64,000 nucleotides of DNA from an uncultured Alistipes sp. (GTDB lineage Bacteria > Bacteroidota > Bacteroidia > Bacteroidales > Rikenellaceae): contig CAAGGL010000010.1 in assembly GCA_900769405.1 (NCBI GenBank), positions 62,001 to 126,000 on the forward strand, given 5' to 3'. Made by a program: the position numbers and the translations under genes. Positions 8,710 to 15,970 of the stretch are shown here, piece after piece (position 1 is the first letter of the stretch; each line of letters begins with the position of its first letter). A model generated the notes under the pieces. It had not been told where the DNA came from and ran no database searches. It saw only the letters and a list, made by a program, of their open reading frames with translations.

Positions 8710-8769
8710 CCCCGCGCCCCGCGCTCCCTGCGGGGGTAGGATTGTTGTGCGCCGAGCGAAAGTGCCAAT

Positions 8770-8797
8770 TTTGAATCTTGAATTTTGAATCTTGAAT
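8770..8797 (-). repeat. Heptad repeat array ATTCAA(A/G) x4 (minus strand)
   Basis: On the minus strand four 7-bp units ATTCAAG/ATTCAAA alternate and end in ATTGG, the same terminus as the array at 6878. One unit (TTTGAAT on the plus strand, 8784-8790) contains the TTTG that fits as -33 box of the glycosyltransferase promoter. Confidence 0.9.
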
Positions 8798-8815
8798 TTA
8801 ATTTGTCTATCTTTG
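8784..8815 (+). promoter_or_regulatory. Predicted promoter of the glycosyltransferase-sigma-rsmG operon
   Basis: TTTG at 8784-8787 is followed after 20 bases by TATCTTTG at 8808-8815, a perfect Bacteroidetes promoter match. Transcription would begin near 8822, about 23 bases before the ATG at 8845. Confidence 0.75.
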
Positions 8816-8844
8816 TACGATTTATTGCTGATTAAATTTTCAAG

Positions 8845-9999
8845 ATGAGTTTCTTTGACCAAATATATGCCGCGTATGGTTGGCAGGGTATCACGCTGAT
8901 GGTGTTGATCGTAGCTCTGCTGATCGTACAAATCTACTATTACTCAATTCGTTACCGCCGTGTGCCGCGCTACACCAACAACTCGCTGCCCGAGCGTCTG
9001 ACGCAGGAGCCGCCCGTGTCGGTGGTGATGGTGACGCAGGAGGATGTCGAGTTTCTCGAAGAGCGCCTGCCGATCTACCTGACGCAGGATTACGAGAACT
9101 ACGAGGTGGTGCTGGTCTATGTGGGCAACAACGAGGATTTCTCGATTCTGCTCACCCAGATGCGACTGAAATATCCCCGCTTGAAGATCACCAACATCAA
9201 GCAGAACACTCGCTTCCCGATCTCGAATAAGCAGGCGCTGAACTTCGGTATCCGCGCGGCGGCGCACGATCATATCCTGCTTTCGACGAGCGATACGATC
9301 GTTACGTCGGAGCGCTGGATCCGCCTGATGGCCAAGGGTTTCACGCGCGGTGATGTGGTTTTGGGTTACTGCGGTGTGGAGTTGCAGAGTGGTTTTGTGG
9401 GCCGACTGATGCGCACGCAGCGTATGGTCGAGTCGATGATGTGGCTCTCGTCGGCCGTCAGCGGAAAACCCTATCGCGGTGTGCGCAATACGTTGGGTCT
9501 GAACCGCGAGTTGTATCTGAAAGTCAAGGGTTTCAACCACCTCAATATGAATATGGGCGAGGACGATCTGTTCTTGCAGGAGCTGGCCGAGGAGGCTACC
9601 GTTTCGGTGATCATCTCTCCCCGCGCGACGGTGCGCCAGAAGGTGTGGGGCGGTGCGTCGTGGTGGCTCGGCGCGCGCAAATATTTCGGTCACACCTACC
9701 GTTTCTACCCCCTCGCGGCGCGCAATGCGATCGAGTGGGAGGGCGGCAGCCGCGTGTTGTTCTTCCTGGCGGCGCTGGCGGCATTGGTGGTGCTGCCCGT
9801 GGAGTTGAAAATCGCCACGGCGGCGCTGGTTCTGCTGCGATATATATTGGTCTATGCTACGGTCAATGCGGTGCGTAAACGCTTGGGCGAAAAGCATATA
9901 ATGGCAACCTACTTCCTCTACGACCTGTTCGGAGTGTGGGTTGAGGTCGCACTCGCTGCCTCGCGCCGTATCTACAAGGACGAAACCGTATGGAGATAG
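8845..9999 (+). CDS. Membrane-bound family 2 glycosyltransferase
   Basis: This 384-residue protein has one N-terminal membrane helix (about residues 17-32) and two or more C-terminal helices (about 307-345) flanking a cytosolic GT-A domain. Visible GT2 features are PPVSVVMVTQEDVEFLEERL near 54, the acidic STSDT motif near 151, and a GEDDLFLQEL catalytic acid segment near 239. It transfers sugar from a nucleotide donor to an unknown acceptor at the inner membrane. Its end overlaps the next gene, an ECF sigma factor, by 10 bp. Confidence 0.9.
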   Translation: MSFFDQIYAAYGWQGITLMVLIVALLIVQIYYYSIRYRRVPRYTNNSLPERLTQEPPVSVVMVTQEDVEFLEERLPIYLTQDYENYEVVLVYVGNNEDFSILLTQMRLKYPRLKITNIKQNTRFPISNKQALNFGIRAAAHDHILLSTSDTIVTSERWIRLMAKGFTRGDVVLGYCGVELQSGFVGRLMRTQRMVESMMWLSSAVSGKPYRGVRNTLGLNRELYLKVKGFNHLNMNMGEDDLFLQELAEEATVSVIISPRATVRQKVWGGASWWLGARKYFGHTYRFYPLAARNAIEWEGGSRVLFFLAALAALVVLPVELKIATAALVLLRYILVYATVNAVRKRLGEKHIMATYFLYDLFGVWVEVALAASRRIYKDETVWR

Positions 10000-10562
10000 C
10001 CGACTACATAGTTGCCGACGATGCGCAGTTGGTTGATTGGGTGCTCGCGGGCGATAAAGCTGCGTTCGAGTACCTCTTTAACCGTTATAGCGAGTCGATT
10101 CGTCGCCTCTATGTTCAGCGCTTGGGAAGTTCGGGTGATGTTGATGATCTGTTGCAGGAGACCTTCATCAAGGTCTTCATCAATCTGGCGCGCTACGACC
10201 GCAGCTATACCTTCGGGCAGTGGGCCTACACCATCGCCCGCAATACGCTGATCGACTACGTTCGTAAGCGCCACGAGGATCTGTCGATCGACGCTCTGCC
10301 GTCGCACTCGACCGTCACACCCGCCTCGACCGTCCCGACGCCCGAGGAGAGCGTCATCAGCCTGCAACAGCGCGGTCGCATCGAGCATCACCTCGACCGT
10401 ATGACGCCGCGCTACCGACTGCTGATCGAGTATCGCTTTTTCCGCGAGTACTCCTACGAGGAGATCGCCGAGAAGTTGACGCTGCCACTGGGTACGGTCA
10501 AGACCCAAATCCACCGCGCGCGCGAGCAGTTGTGCCGCTTCATCATCGAAGATAAAATGTAA
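9990..10562 (+). CDS. ECF-family RNA polymerase sigma factor
   Basis: This 190-residue sigma-70 family protein has region 2 (AFEYLFNRYSESIRRLY, then DDLLQETFIKVFINLARYD and FGQWAYTIARNTLIDYVRKR) and region 4 (PRYRLLIEYRFFREYSYEEI, then LPLGTVKTQIHRAREQL) joined by a short Ser/Thr/Pro-rich linker. No anti-sigma gene lies beside it; its neighbours are a glycosyltransferase (overlap 10 bp) and rsmG (14 bp downstream). It therefore probably belongs to the stand-alone housekeeping ECF group common in Bacteroidetes. Targets are unknown. Confidence 0.93.
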   Translation: MEIADYIVADDAQLVDWVLAGDKAAFEYLFNRYSESIRRLYVQRLGSSGDVDDLLQETFIKVFINLARYDRSYTFGQWAYTIARNTLIDYVRKRHEDLSIDALPSHSTVTPASTVPTPEESVISLQQRGRIEHHLDRMTPRYRLLIEYRFFREYSYEEIAEKLTLPLGTVKTQIHRAREQLCRFIIEDKM

Positions 10563-10576
10563 ATACACAGCCCTAT

Positions 10577-11197
10577 ATGGAACTGATTCTCAAATATTTC
10601 CCTGACATTACGGCCGAGCAGCGCAAGCAGTTCGAGCAGTTGTTGCCGCTCTATACCGAGTGGAACGCACGCATCAACGTCATCTCGCGTAAGGACATCG
10701 ACAGCCTCTATCTGCGTCACGTTTTGCACTCGTTGGCGATCGCTAAGGTGTGCCATTTCGAGGCGGGTGCGCGCGTGCTGGATGTGGGTTGCGGAGGCGG
10801 TTTCCCGACCATTCCGCTGGCGATTTTGTTCCCTGAGGTGCAGTTCACGGCGGCCGATTCGATTGGCAAGAAGATTACGGTCGTGCGCGAGATCAGCACG
10901 GCGCTGGGGCTGAAAAACGTCAAGCCCGTCAATGCGCGTGTGGAGAGTCTGCCCGAGCGTTTCGACTATGTCGTGAGCCGTGCGGTGACCGATATGAAGA
11001 CCTTCACGGGCTGGATTTGGAATAAGATCGAGCGCGGTCAGCGCGGTACGCTGCCCAACGGTATTCTCTATTTGAAAGGTGGTGATCTGGCTGAGGAGCT
11101 GGCACTTACGGGCAAGCGCTGGGATCTCTATTCGATTTCGGATCTCTACGACGAGGATTTCTTCGAGACTAAGAAGGTGGTCTATACCAAGCGCTAA
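10577..11197 (+). CDS. rsmG: 16S rRNA (guanine527-N7)-methyltransferase RsmG
   Basis: This 206-residue protein matches RsmG/GidB. It has N-terminal YTEWNARINVISRKDIDSLY and HVLHSLAI, SAM-binding VLDVGCGGGFPTIPLA near residues 69-84, and later VSRAVTDMKTF. It methylates G527 of 16S rRNA. It is the last gene of a three-gene run after the glycosyltransferase and the ECF sigma factor. Its stop codon lies in the first copy of a 14-bp tandem duplication. Confidence 0.96.
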   Translation: MELILKYFPDITAEQRKQFEQLLPLYTEWNARINVISRKDIDSLYLRHVLHSLAIAKVCHFEAGARVLDVGCGGGFPTIPLAILFPEVQFTAADSIGKKITVVREISTALGLKNVKPVNARVESLPERFDYVVSRAVTDMKTFTGWIWNKIERGQRGTLPNGILYLKGGDLAEELALTGKRWDLYSISDLYDEDFFETKKVVYTKR

Positions 11198-11220
11198 TCG
11201 GCGCGTGCTAATCGGCGCGC
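11193..11220 (+). repeat. 14-bp tandem duplication over the rsmG stop codon
   Basis: GCTAATCGGCGCGT (11193-11206) is followed directly by GCTAATCGGCGCGC (11207-11220). The rsmG TAA lies in the first copy. It looks like a local slippage duplication. Confidence 0.85.
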
Positions 11221-11261
11221 GTCAATCTGGTTCGCGGCGCCTTCTCGTACCCCCCCTCTAT

Positions 11262-11297
11262 AAAAAAATTAACTCCCCGATCCAGCGGATCAGAGAG
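11262..11297 (-). terminator. Intrinsic terminator of the small RNA
   Basis: On the minus strand an 11-bp stem CUCUCUGAUCC/GGAUCGGGGAG with loop GCU (11273-11297) is followed by UUAAUUUUUUU. There is no T-run on the plus-strand side, so it acts leftward. Confidence 0.85.
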
Positions 11298-11490
11298 CAA
11301 CTTCGAACATATATATTGTCGCTGTCGGTTACCCGACGCGTTAGCTTTCAAAACGAGGATTCGGAGGGGGGATCGATTAAAGCGCTTCGCCTTAACCTTA
11401 GCGACCTTCTATGCTTCTCAGCATCACGATCGCGCCCTGCCGACGTCCTCTACCAACCTAAAACTACTAACCTAAATGAACCTTAAAACT
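11262..11490 (-). ncRNA. Putative structured small RNA, about 230 nt
   Basis: A transcript unit with its own near-perfect promoter (11497-11528) and strong intrinsic terminator (11262-11297) lies between two protein genes and holds no reading frame of note. On the minus strand its 5' part has three related repeats (11451-11489). It then folds into visible hairpins: AUGCU/AGCAU inside GCGAUC/GGUCGC, GGUUAAGGCG/CGCUUUAAUC with a 3-nt loop (11372-11394), and GUCGG-GUAA-CCGAC. AGGA/UCCU and GUUAG/CUAAC could close a long-range stem around the first two. It lacks tmRNA, SRP and RNase P hallmarks. A 6S-type RNA is possible, but the Bacteroidales-1 RNAs I know of sit near rplT, which is not here. 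Confidence 0.7.
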
Positions 11491-11496
11491 TCGCTG

Positions 11497-11528
11497 CAAA
11501 GGTAAGGCTAAATTTTGGTTCGTGCAAA
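11497..11528 (-). promoter_or_regulatory. Promoter of the small RNA
   Basis: On the minus strand TTTG (11528-11525), a 20-base spacer and TACCTTTG (11504-11497) match the Bacteroidetes consensus exactly. Transcription would start near 11490. Confidence 0.8.
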
Positions 11529-11600
11529 TATTTCTAAAAAAAATTCAAAAATTAGTCAATTTTTTTAGTATAGCAGGCGAAAATCTACATTTTTAGGCAT

Positions 11601-13166
11601 TTAGTGTCTGCCGCGAGCGATGTATTCGGCCACTTTATCGGCGATTCGCTCGCCATCGAGTGCCGCCGAAATGATACCTCCTGCATATCCCGCGCCCTCA
11701 CCCGCAGGGAACAGACCGAGTGTTTCGGGGTGCATCAGCGACTCGCCATCGCGCGGAATACGCACGGGCGACGAGGTGCGCGATTCGACACCCAGCACCA
11801 CCGCATCGTTGGTCACAAAGCCCTTCATTCGGCGACCGAAGTGGCCGATTCCGGCGCGCAGAGCCTCGCCCATAAATGGCGGCAACCACGACGAAAGTTC
11901 CGACGCAACCGTACCCGGGATGTACGATGTGCGCGGTATCGAGGTCGAGCGACGACCCGCCACGAAGTCCGCAACTCGCTGTGCAGGAGCTATTTGCTTG
12001 TCGCCACCCTGCTCGCGTGCGAGGCGTTCCAACTGCTCCTGATACTCCAAACCTGCCAACTCGCCAAACTTCTCACGCAGGTGCGCATAATCTTCGGTGC
12101 GCACCTCGGTCACGAGTCCCGAATTTGCGAATACCGAGTTACGACCCGAGGGCGACATACCGTTCACAACCGACTGCCACTGCTCGGTCATCGCGGGCAC
12201 GATGAATCCGCCGGGGCACATACAGAACGAATATACACCGCGCCCAAACTGCTGACAAACAAGCGAATAAGATGCCGCAGGCAGATATTCGCCACGCTCA
12301 CGACAGTGATATTGGATCGAGTCGATCAGCGCCTGCGGGTGCTCGATTCGCACGCCCATCGCGAAGGCTTTGGCCTCCAAGCGCACACCGTTTGCGTACA
12401 ACATTCGGTAGATGTCGCGTGCCGAGTGACCCGTTGCCAGCACCACGGCCGCAGCCTCGATACGGCGGTCGCCACACTCGACGCCCTCGACACGATTACC
12501 CTTGATAATCAGTCCCGTAACGCGGCTGTCGAACAGAAATTCGCCACCCGACGCGAGGATCGTCTGTCGCACGTTGGTCATAATGCGCGGCAGGCGGTCG
12601 GTGCCGATATGAGGGTGTGCCTCGAACAGAATGTCGGGGATAGCACCGTGATAGACAAGCGTTTGCAGAGCTTTGTTGTAGTCGCCGCGCTTCTTCGAGC
12701 GGGTGAAGAGTTTGCCGTCCGAGAATGTTCCCGCGCCGCCCTCACCAAAGGCGTAGTTCGAATCGGGGTCGATCGCGCCGTTGCGGTTGATCTGCGCGAT
12801 GTCGCGCTTGCGTGCCGACACGTCGCGTCCGCGCTCCAATACTATCGGCTTGTAACCCAGCTCGATAAGTCGCAACGCCGCGAACAATCCCGCAGGACCC
12901 GAACCGACAATCACCACCTCTGTTCGACCGCTCACATCGGGGTAGTCGAAGTGCACGGGGGCGGGTTGGGGCTCGCGGTCGATGTAGATTTCGATCGAGA
13001 GATTGACCTTCACGTTGCGCTGGCGGGCATCGATCGAGCGTTTCACGACACGCGCCAGAGCCACCTCCGAGCGACGAATACCCAGGCGACGAGCTGCCAA
13101 CGAGGTATAGATTTCGGGGTCGGCGGCCTCGCGGGGCGAGAGTTGAATGGTGATTGTTTGCGGCAT
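11601..13166 (-). CDS. FAD-dependent oxidoreductase (COG2509-type)
   Basis: The product (521 residues from the ATG at 13166; an ATG at 13184 would add six) has a short N-terminal domain, then a dinucleotide-binding motif VVIVGSGPAGLFAAL at about 84-98 with the acidic end VLERGRD. A conserved YAFGEGGAGTFSDGKL stretch follows, and a C-terminal FAD motif GLFPAGEGAGYAGGI sits near the end. This matches the uncharacterised FAD-dependent dehydrogenases of COG2509. I prefer the 13166 start because a -7-like box TAATTTTG (minus strand, 13191-13184) overlaps the upstream ATG. It is divergent from pyrC. The substrate is unknown. Confidence 0.88.
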   Translation of the reverse strand: MPQTITIQLSPREAADPEIYTSLAARRLGIRRSEVALARVVKRSIDARQRNVKVNLSIEIYIDREPQPAPVHFDYPDVSGRTEVVIVGSGPAGLFAALRLIELGYKPIVLERGRDVSARKRDIAQINRNGAIDPDSNYAFGEGGAGTFSDGKLFTRSKKRGDYNKALQTLVYHGAIPDILFEAHPHIGTDRLPRIMTNVRQTILASGGEFLFDSRVTGLIIKGNRVEGVECGDRRIEAAAVVLATGHSARDIYRMLYANGVRLEAKAFAMGVRIEHPQALIDSIQYHCRERGEYLPAASYSLVCQQFGRGVYSFCMCPGGFIVPAMTEQWQSVVNGMSPSGRNSVFANSGLVTEVRTEDYAHLREKFGELAGLEYQEQLERLAREQGGDKQIAPAQRVADFVAGRRSTSIPRTSYIPGTVASELSSWLPPFMGEALRAGIGHFGRRMKGFVTNDAVVLGVESRTSSPVRIPRDGESLMHPETLGLFPAGEGAGYAGGIISAALDGERIADKVAEYIARGRH

Positions 13167-13192
13167 AGTTGATGAATTTGCCACAAAATTAC

Positions 13193-13200
13193 TAAATTTG
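13193..13200 (+). promoter_or_regulatory. -7 box for pyrC
   Basis: TAAATTTG matches TAnnTTTG exactly and lies 20 bp before the pyrC ATG. Only a weak GTTG (13168-13171, spacer 21) is available as -33 box. Confidence 0.5.
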
Positions 13201-13220
13201 TGGTGAAAAACTAATCACGT

Positions 13221-14567
13221 ATGACACCAATTCTTATTTACGGCGGTCAGATCATCAACGAGGGCCGCACTTTCGAGGGATATATCATTGTCCGTAACGG
13301 CCTGATTGACAGTATTGGAGAGGGTTGTTTCGAGGGTGATTTCGAGGGCGAACGCTATGACGCCACAGGCAAGTGGGTTATGGCGGGCGCGATCGACGAT
13401 CAGGTTCACTTCCGCGAGCCGGGTCTGACCTATAAGGGCGACATCGCCTCGGAGTCGGCGGCGGCTGTTGCGGGTGGTGTGACCTCGTTTATGGATATGC
13501 CCAATGTGAAACCTCCGACGGTGACACTCAGCGACTTAGAGCGCAAATTCGACCGCGCGGCCGAGTGCTCCGTTGCCAACTATTCGTTCTACCTGGGCGC
13601 GACGAACGACAATATCGACGAGGTGCGTCGCATCGATCCGCGCGCGGTGTGTGGCGTGAAGATGTTTATGGGCTCATCGACGGGCAATATGCTGGTCGAT
13701 AACGAGCGCACGCTCTCGGCCGTGTTCGATTCGTCGCCCGTCGTGGTGGCGACCCACTGCGAGGACGAGCAGCGTATCCGCGCCCAGATCGAGGCGTTCC
13801 GCGCTCGCTATGGCGACAATGTGACCCCCGCGATGCACCCCCTGATCCGCGATGCGGAGGCCTGCTACCTCTCGTCGGCGCGCGCTGTCGAGCTGGCCGA
13901 TCGCTACTCGGCAGAACTCAATCTGCTGCACGTGAGTACCGCCCGCGAACTTTCATTACTTAGCTCTAAACCTTTGAATGAGAAGAATATAACCGCCGAG
14001 GTTTGTGTTCACCACCTCTGGTTTACCGACGAGGATTACGCCCTGCGCGGCAACCGCATCAAGTGGAATCCGGCGGTCAAGAGCCGTGCCGATCGCGACG
14101 CTCTGCGCGAGGGTCTGCTCAATGGTAAGGTCGATCTGGTGGCTACTGACCACGCGCCCCACAGCGACGAGGAGAAGTCGCAACCCTATTGGTCGTGCCC
14201 GTCGGGTGGCCCGTCGGTACAGCACTCGCTTGTGATGATGTTGGAGCTGGCACAGCGCGGTGTCCTGCCCGTCGAGAAGGTGGTCGAGAAGATGTGCCAC
14301 GCGCCTGCGGTGCGCTACGGCGTTGTTGGTCGCGGCTTCCTGCGCGAGGGCTATCACGCTGATATTGTGGTGGTTGATCCTCAGAAGGCGCAGACCGTTA
14401 CGCGCGAGAATGTGTTGTATAAGTGCGGTTGGTCGCCATTCGAGGGTGAGCGTTTTTCGTCGTCGGTCGAGCTGACGCTGGTTGGTGGTCGCAAGGCGTT
14501 TGCGGAGGGTCGTGTTGATCGTTCGGTACGTGGCTCGCGCCTCGAATTTGCTCCACGTAGAAAGTAG
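13221..14567 (+). CDS. pyrC: Dihydroorotase
   Basis: This 448-residue amidohydrolase converts carbamoyl aspartate to dihydroorotate in pyrimidine synthesis. The metal-binding QVHFREPG motif (first His of the usual HxH replaced by Gln-Val-His here: DDQVHFREPG) is near residue 57. GVKMFMGSS is near 148, with ATHCEDE, LLHVSTARE, and the catalytic TDHAPHSDEEK near 309. It is the long multidomain-type dihydroorotase of Bacteroidetes. It stands alone, divergent from the FAD oxidoreductase and followed by a strong terminator. The odd first His position (D-x-H rather than H-x-H) appears in the sequence as DDQVHF. Confidence 0.94.
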   Translation: MTPILIYGGQIINEGRTFEGYIIVRNGLIDSIGEGCFEGDFEGERYDATGKWVMAGAIDDQVHFREPGLTYKGDIASESAAAVAGGVTSFMDMPNVKPPTVTLSDLERKFDRAAECSVANYSFYLGATNDNIDEVRRIDPRAVCGVKMFMGSSTGNMLVDNERTLSAVFDSSPVVVATHCEDEQRIRAQIEAFRARYGDNVTPAMHPLIRDAEACYLSSARAVELADRYSAELNLLHVSTARELSLLSSKPLNEKNITAEVCVHHLWFTDEDYALRGNRIKWNPAVKSRADRDALREGLLNGKVDLVATDHAPHSDEEKSQPYWSCPSGGPSVQHSLVMMLELAQRGVLPVEKVVEKMCHAPAVRYGVVGRGFLREGYHADIVVVDPQKAQTVTRENVLYKCGWSPFEGERFSSSVELTLVGGRKAFAEGRVDRSVRGSRLEFAPRRK

Positions 14568-14588
14568 AGAACGTTGAAATTCAAAATT

Positions 14589-14620
14589 AAGGCCTCGCTT
14601 TTGCGGGGCTTTAATTTTTT
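14589..14620 (+). terminator. Intrinsic terminator after pyrC
   Basis: A 10-bp stem AAGGCCUCGC/GCGGGGCUUU with loop UUUU (14589-14612) is followed by AAUUUUUU. It is flanked on both sides by ATTCAAA heptads (14578-14584 and 14622-14635). Confidence 0.9.
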
Positions 14621-14641
14621 ATTCAAAATTCAAAATTAGAG

Positions 14642-14714
14642 CATACACGTCGGCGGGGGGCGGCGCGACTTTCAGTCGCGGGCGCCGACGTGTATGACGA
14701 TTTCTCCGAAATCG
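14642..14714 (+). repeat. Two-hairpin element, copy 1
   Basis: An outer 14-bp perfect inverted repeat CATACACGTCGGCG (14642-14655) / CGCCGACGTGTATG (14683-14696) encloses GGGGGCGG and an inner stem CGCGACT-TTC-AGTCGCG (14664-14680). After one base comes a 7-bp hairpin CGATTTC-TCC-GAAATCG (14698-14714). The same layout recurs at 26045-26111 and, inverted, at 58300-58368. There is no T-tract, so it is not a simple terminator. Confidence 0.85.
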
Positions 14715-14740
14715 CACAAAATTATTTTGACTTATGAACA

Positions 14741-14770
14741 AAAAAAGGCGCCAAACTTTCGTTTAGCGCC
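14741..14770 (-). terminator. Terminator of tRNA-Leu(GAG)
   Basis: On the minus strand GGCGCUAAAC-GAAA-GUUUGGCGCC (14770-14747, one G-U pair) is followed by UUUUUU. It sits 11 bp downstream of the tRNA. Confidence 0.9.
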
Positions 14771-14780
14771 TTCAAACTTT

Positions 14781-14867
14781 TGGTGCCCAGGACAAGACTC
14801 GAACTTGCACGAGCTAATGCTCACTACCCCCTCAAAGTAGCGTGTCTACCAATTTCACCACCTGGGC
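14781..14867 (-). tRNA. tRNA-Leu (anticodon GAG), CCA encoded
   Basis: An 87-nt cloverleaf: acceptor GCCCAGG/CCUGGGC, anticodon arm CUACU-UUGAGGG-GGUAG giving anticodon GAG, a long class II variable arm (GUGAGCAUUAGCUCGU), and T-arm GCAAG-UUCGAGU-CUUGU. The discriminator A is followed by an encoded CCA. A matching promoter and terminator flank it. Confidence 0.95.
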
Positions 14868-14897
14868 ATTACTTCAAAAGAACTCTTTTCGAGGGCA

Positions 14898-14928
14898 CAA
14901 AGATAGCGACTATTTTCATTTCCGCAAA
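14898..14928 (-). promoter_or_regulatory. Promoter of tRNA-Leu(GAG)
   Basis: On the minus strand TTTG (14928-14925), 19 bases, then TATCTTTG (14905-14898): a perfect consensus promoter about 24 bp before the tRNA 5' end. Confidence 0.75.
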
Positions 14929-15001
14929 ATTTTCGGCAATTTTTTTGCGCAACTCGCCGATTTTACGAAAATTAATAGCGCCTGCGGAGCTCCTTGGCGG
15001 T

Positions 15002-15910
15002 TTAGAACTTCATATGTCGCTCACCCTTGGCGGGGTAGATGTCGGCGATGGTGATCAGGATACCCGTCTCCTCGACCGCACCGAAATCGTTGTTATGCAC
15101 CGTCGGGAAGACGCGCATCGTGGGCGAAAGGCCCATATACGAGTTGATCAGCGGGGGGATATTCTCGCCGCGCTCGCGCACCTGCTGGCACAACGTGCGG
15201 TGATCCTCATTGTAGTTCGTACCCGTGAACATCGCGTCGAACTTATCGTAGTCGATATCCATCTCGACGGGGTCGATACCCTCCATCAAACGGTCGTTAT
15301 CGGGGAAGTAGCGGTGCATAAAGTAGATGATCATATTACGCGCCTCGACGTCGAAATTGGTGTACATTGTCACCTTGCCGAAGAAATATCGGATCTCGGG
15401 ATTGAGCACAACGAGCGCACCCAAGCCGTCCCAAAGGTTGTCTAATGCAAAGATACTCTTGTTGTTATCGCGCGACTGGTAGCGCGGCTGCACGAACGAG
15501 CGACCCAGCTCGATGGTATAGGGCAGGAACTCCTCGCGGAACTGCTCCGAGAATCGGAAGTAGTGCTCGGTCGAGAGGTGTGCGGGGCAGGTCGAGTGGC
15601 TGACGATGTAGCGGTATCCGCCCACGATTTCGCGTGCTGCGGGGTCCCACACGATCAGCTGTCGGTAGCCGTCAGTTGCCAAATCGTCCTCGTCGATATC
15701 GACCTCTTCGCCCGTACCGCCACCGGCCTCACGGAACGACACCTCGCGCAGACGACCGATCTCGCGCATCACTGCGGGCGAGTCGGCAGCCGTAACCACA
15801 TAGATCTCGTTATTGGCCTTGTTGGTATTGCGAATTTTCTTATCGGCAGTCAATTCGCGCTCTATTTCCTCGCGCGGAACGGCCTCGATAATGGGTTTCA
15901 TTTCACACAT
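15002..15910 (-). CDS. glsB: Glycine N-acyltransferase GlsB (OlsB-like)
   Basis: This 302-residue GNAT-fold protein carries the OlsB/GlsB stretch EIYVVTAADSPAVMREIGRL, with VSFREAGGGTGEEVDIDE at about 69-86, then YRQLIVWDP and IELGRSFVQP. GlsB is known in Bacteroides to N-acylate glycine, the first step of glycine lipid synthesis, and GlsA then O-acylates the product. The gene lies 60 bp behind a PlsC-type acyltransferase (GlsA) in the same direction, which supports the call. An internal TATCTTTG box (15937-15930) suggests it also has its own start. The start could be MKPII at 15901. Confidence 0.88.
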   Translation of the reverse strand: MCEMKPIIEAVPREEIERELTADKKIRNTNKANNEIYVVTAADSPAVMREIGRLREVSFREAGGGTGEEVDIDEDDLATDGYRQLIVWDPAAREIVGGYRYIVSHSTCPAHLSTEHYFRFSEQFREEFLPYTIELGRSFVQPRYQSRDNNKSIFALDNLWDGLGALVVLNPEIRYFFGKVTMYTNFDVEARNMIIYFMHRYFPDNDRLMEGIDPVEMDIDYDKFDAMFTGTNYNEDHRTLCQQVRERGENIPPLINSYMGLSPTMRVFPTVHNNDFGAVEETGILITIADIYPAKGERHMKF

Positions 15911-15929
15911 AAAGTATAGGGCATTTTGA

Positions 15930-15937
15930 CAAAGATA
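15930..15937 (-). promoter_or_regulatory. -7 box for glsB
   Basis: Minus-strand TATCTTTG lies between the glsA stop and glsB start and would give a ~13-nt leader. No convincing -33 TTTG is present. Confidence 0.5.
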
Positions 15938-15970
15938 GCTATTTTGGTTGAGAAACCGCTACTTTTTGAC

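Noticed and set aside
11262..11490. tmRNA, RNase P RNA or SRP RNA
   Set aside because: None of the conserved motifs (tRNA-like ends, GAGGAAAGUC/ACAGAA core, SRP domain IV) is visible, and the length is wrong for tmRNA and RNase P.
14642..14714. Intrinsic terminator
   Set aside because: No T-tract follows either hairpin, and a separate strong terminator for pyrC already lies at 14589-14620.
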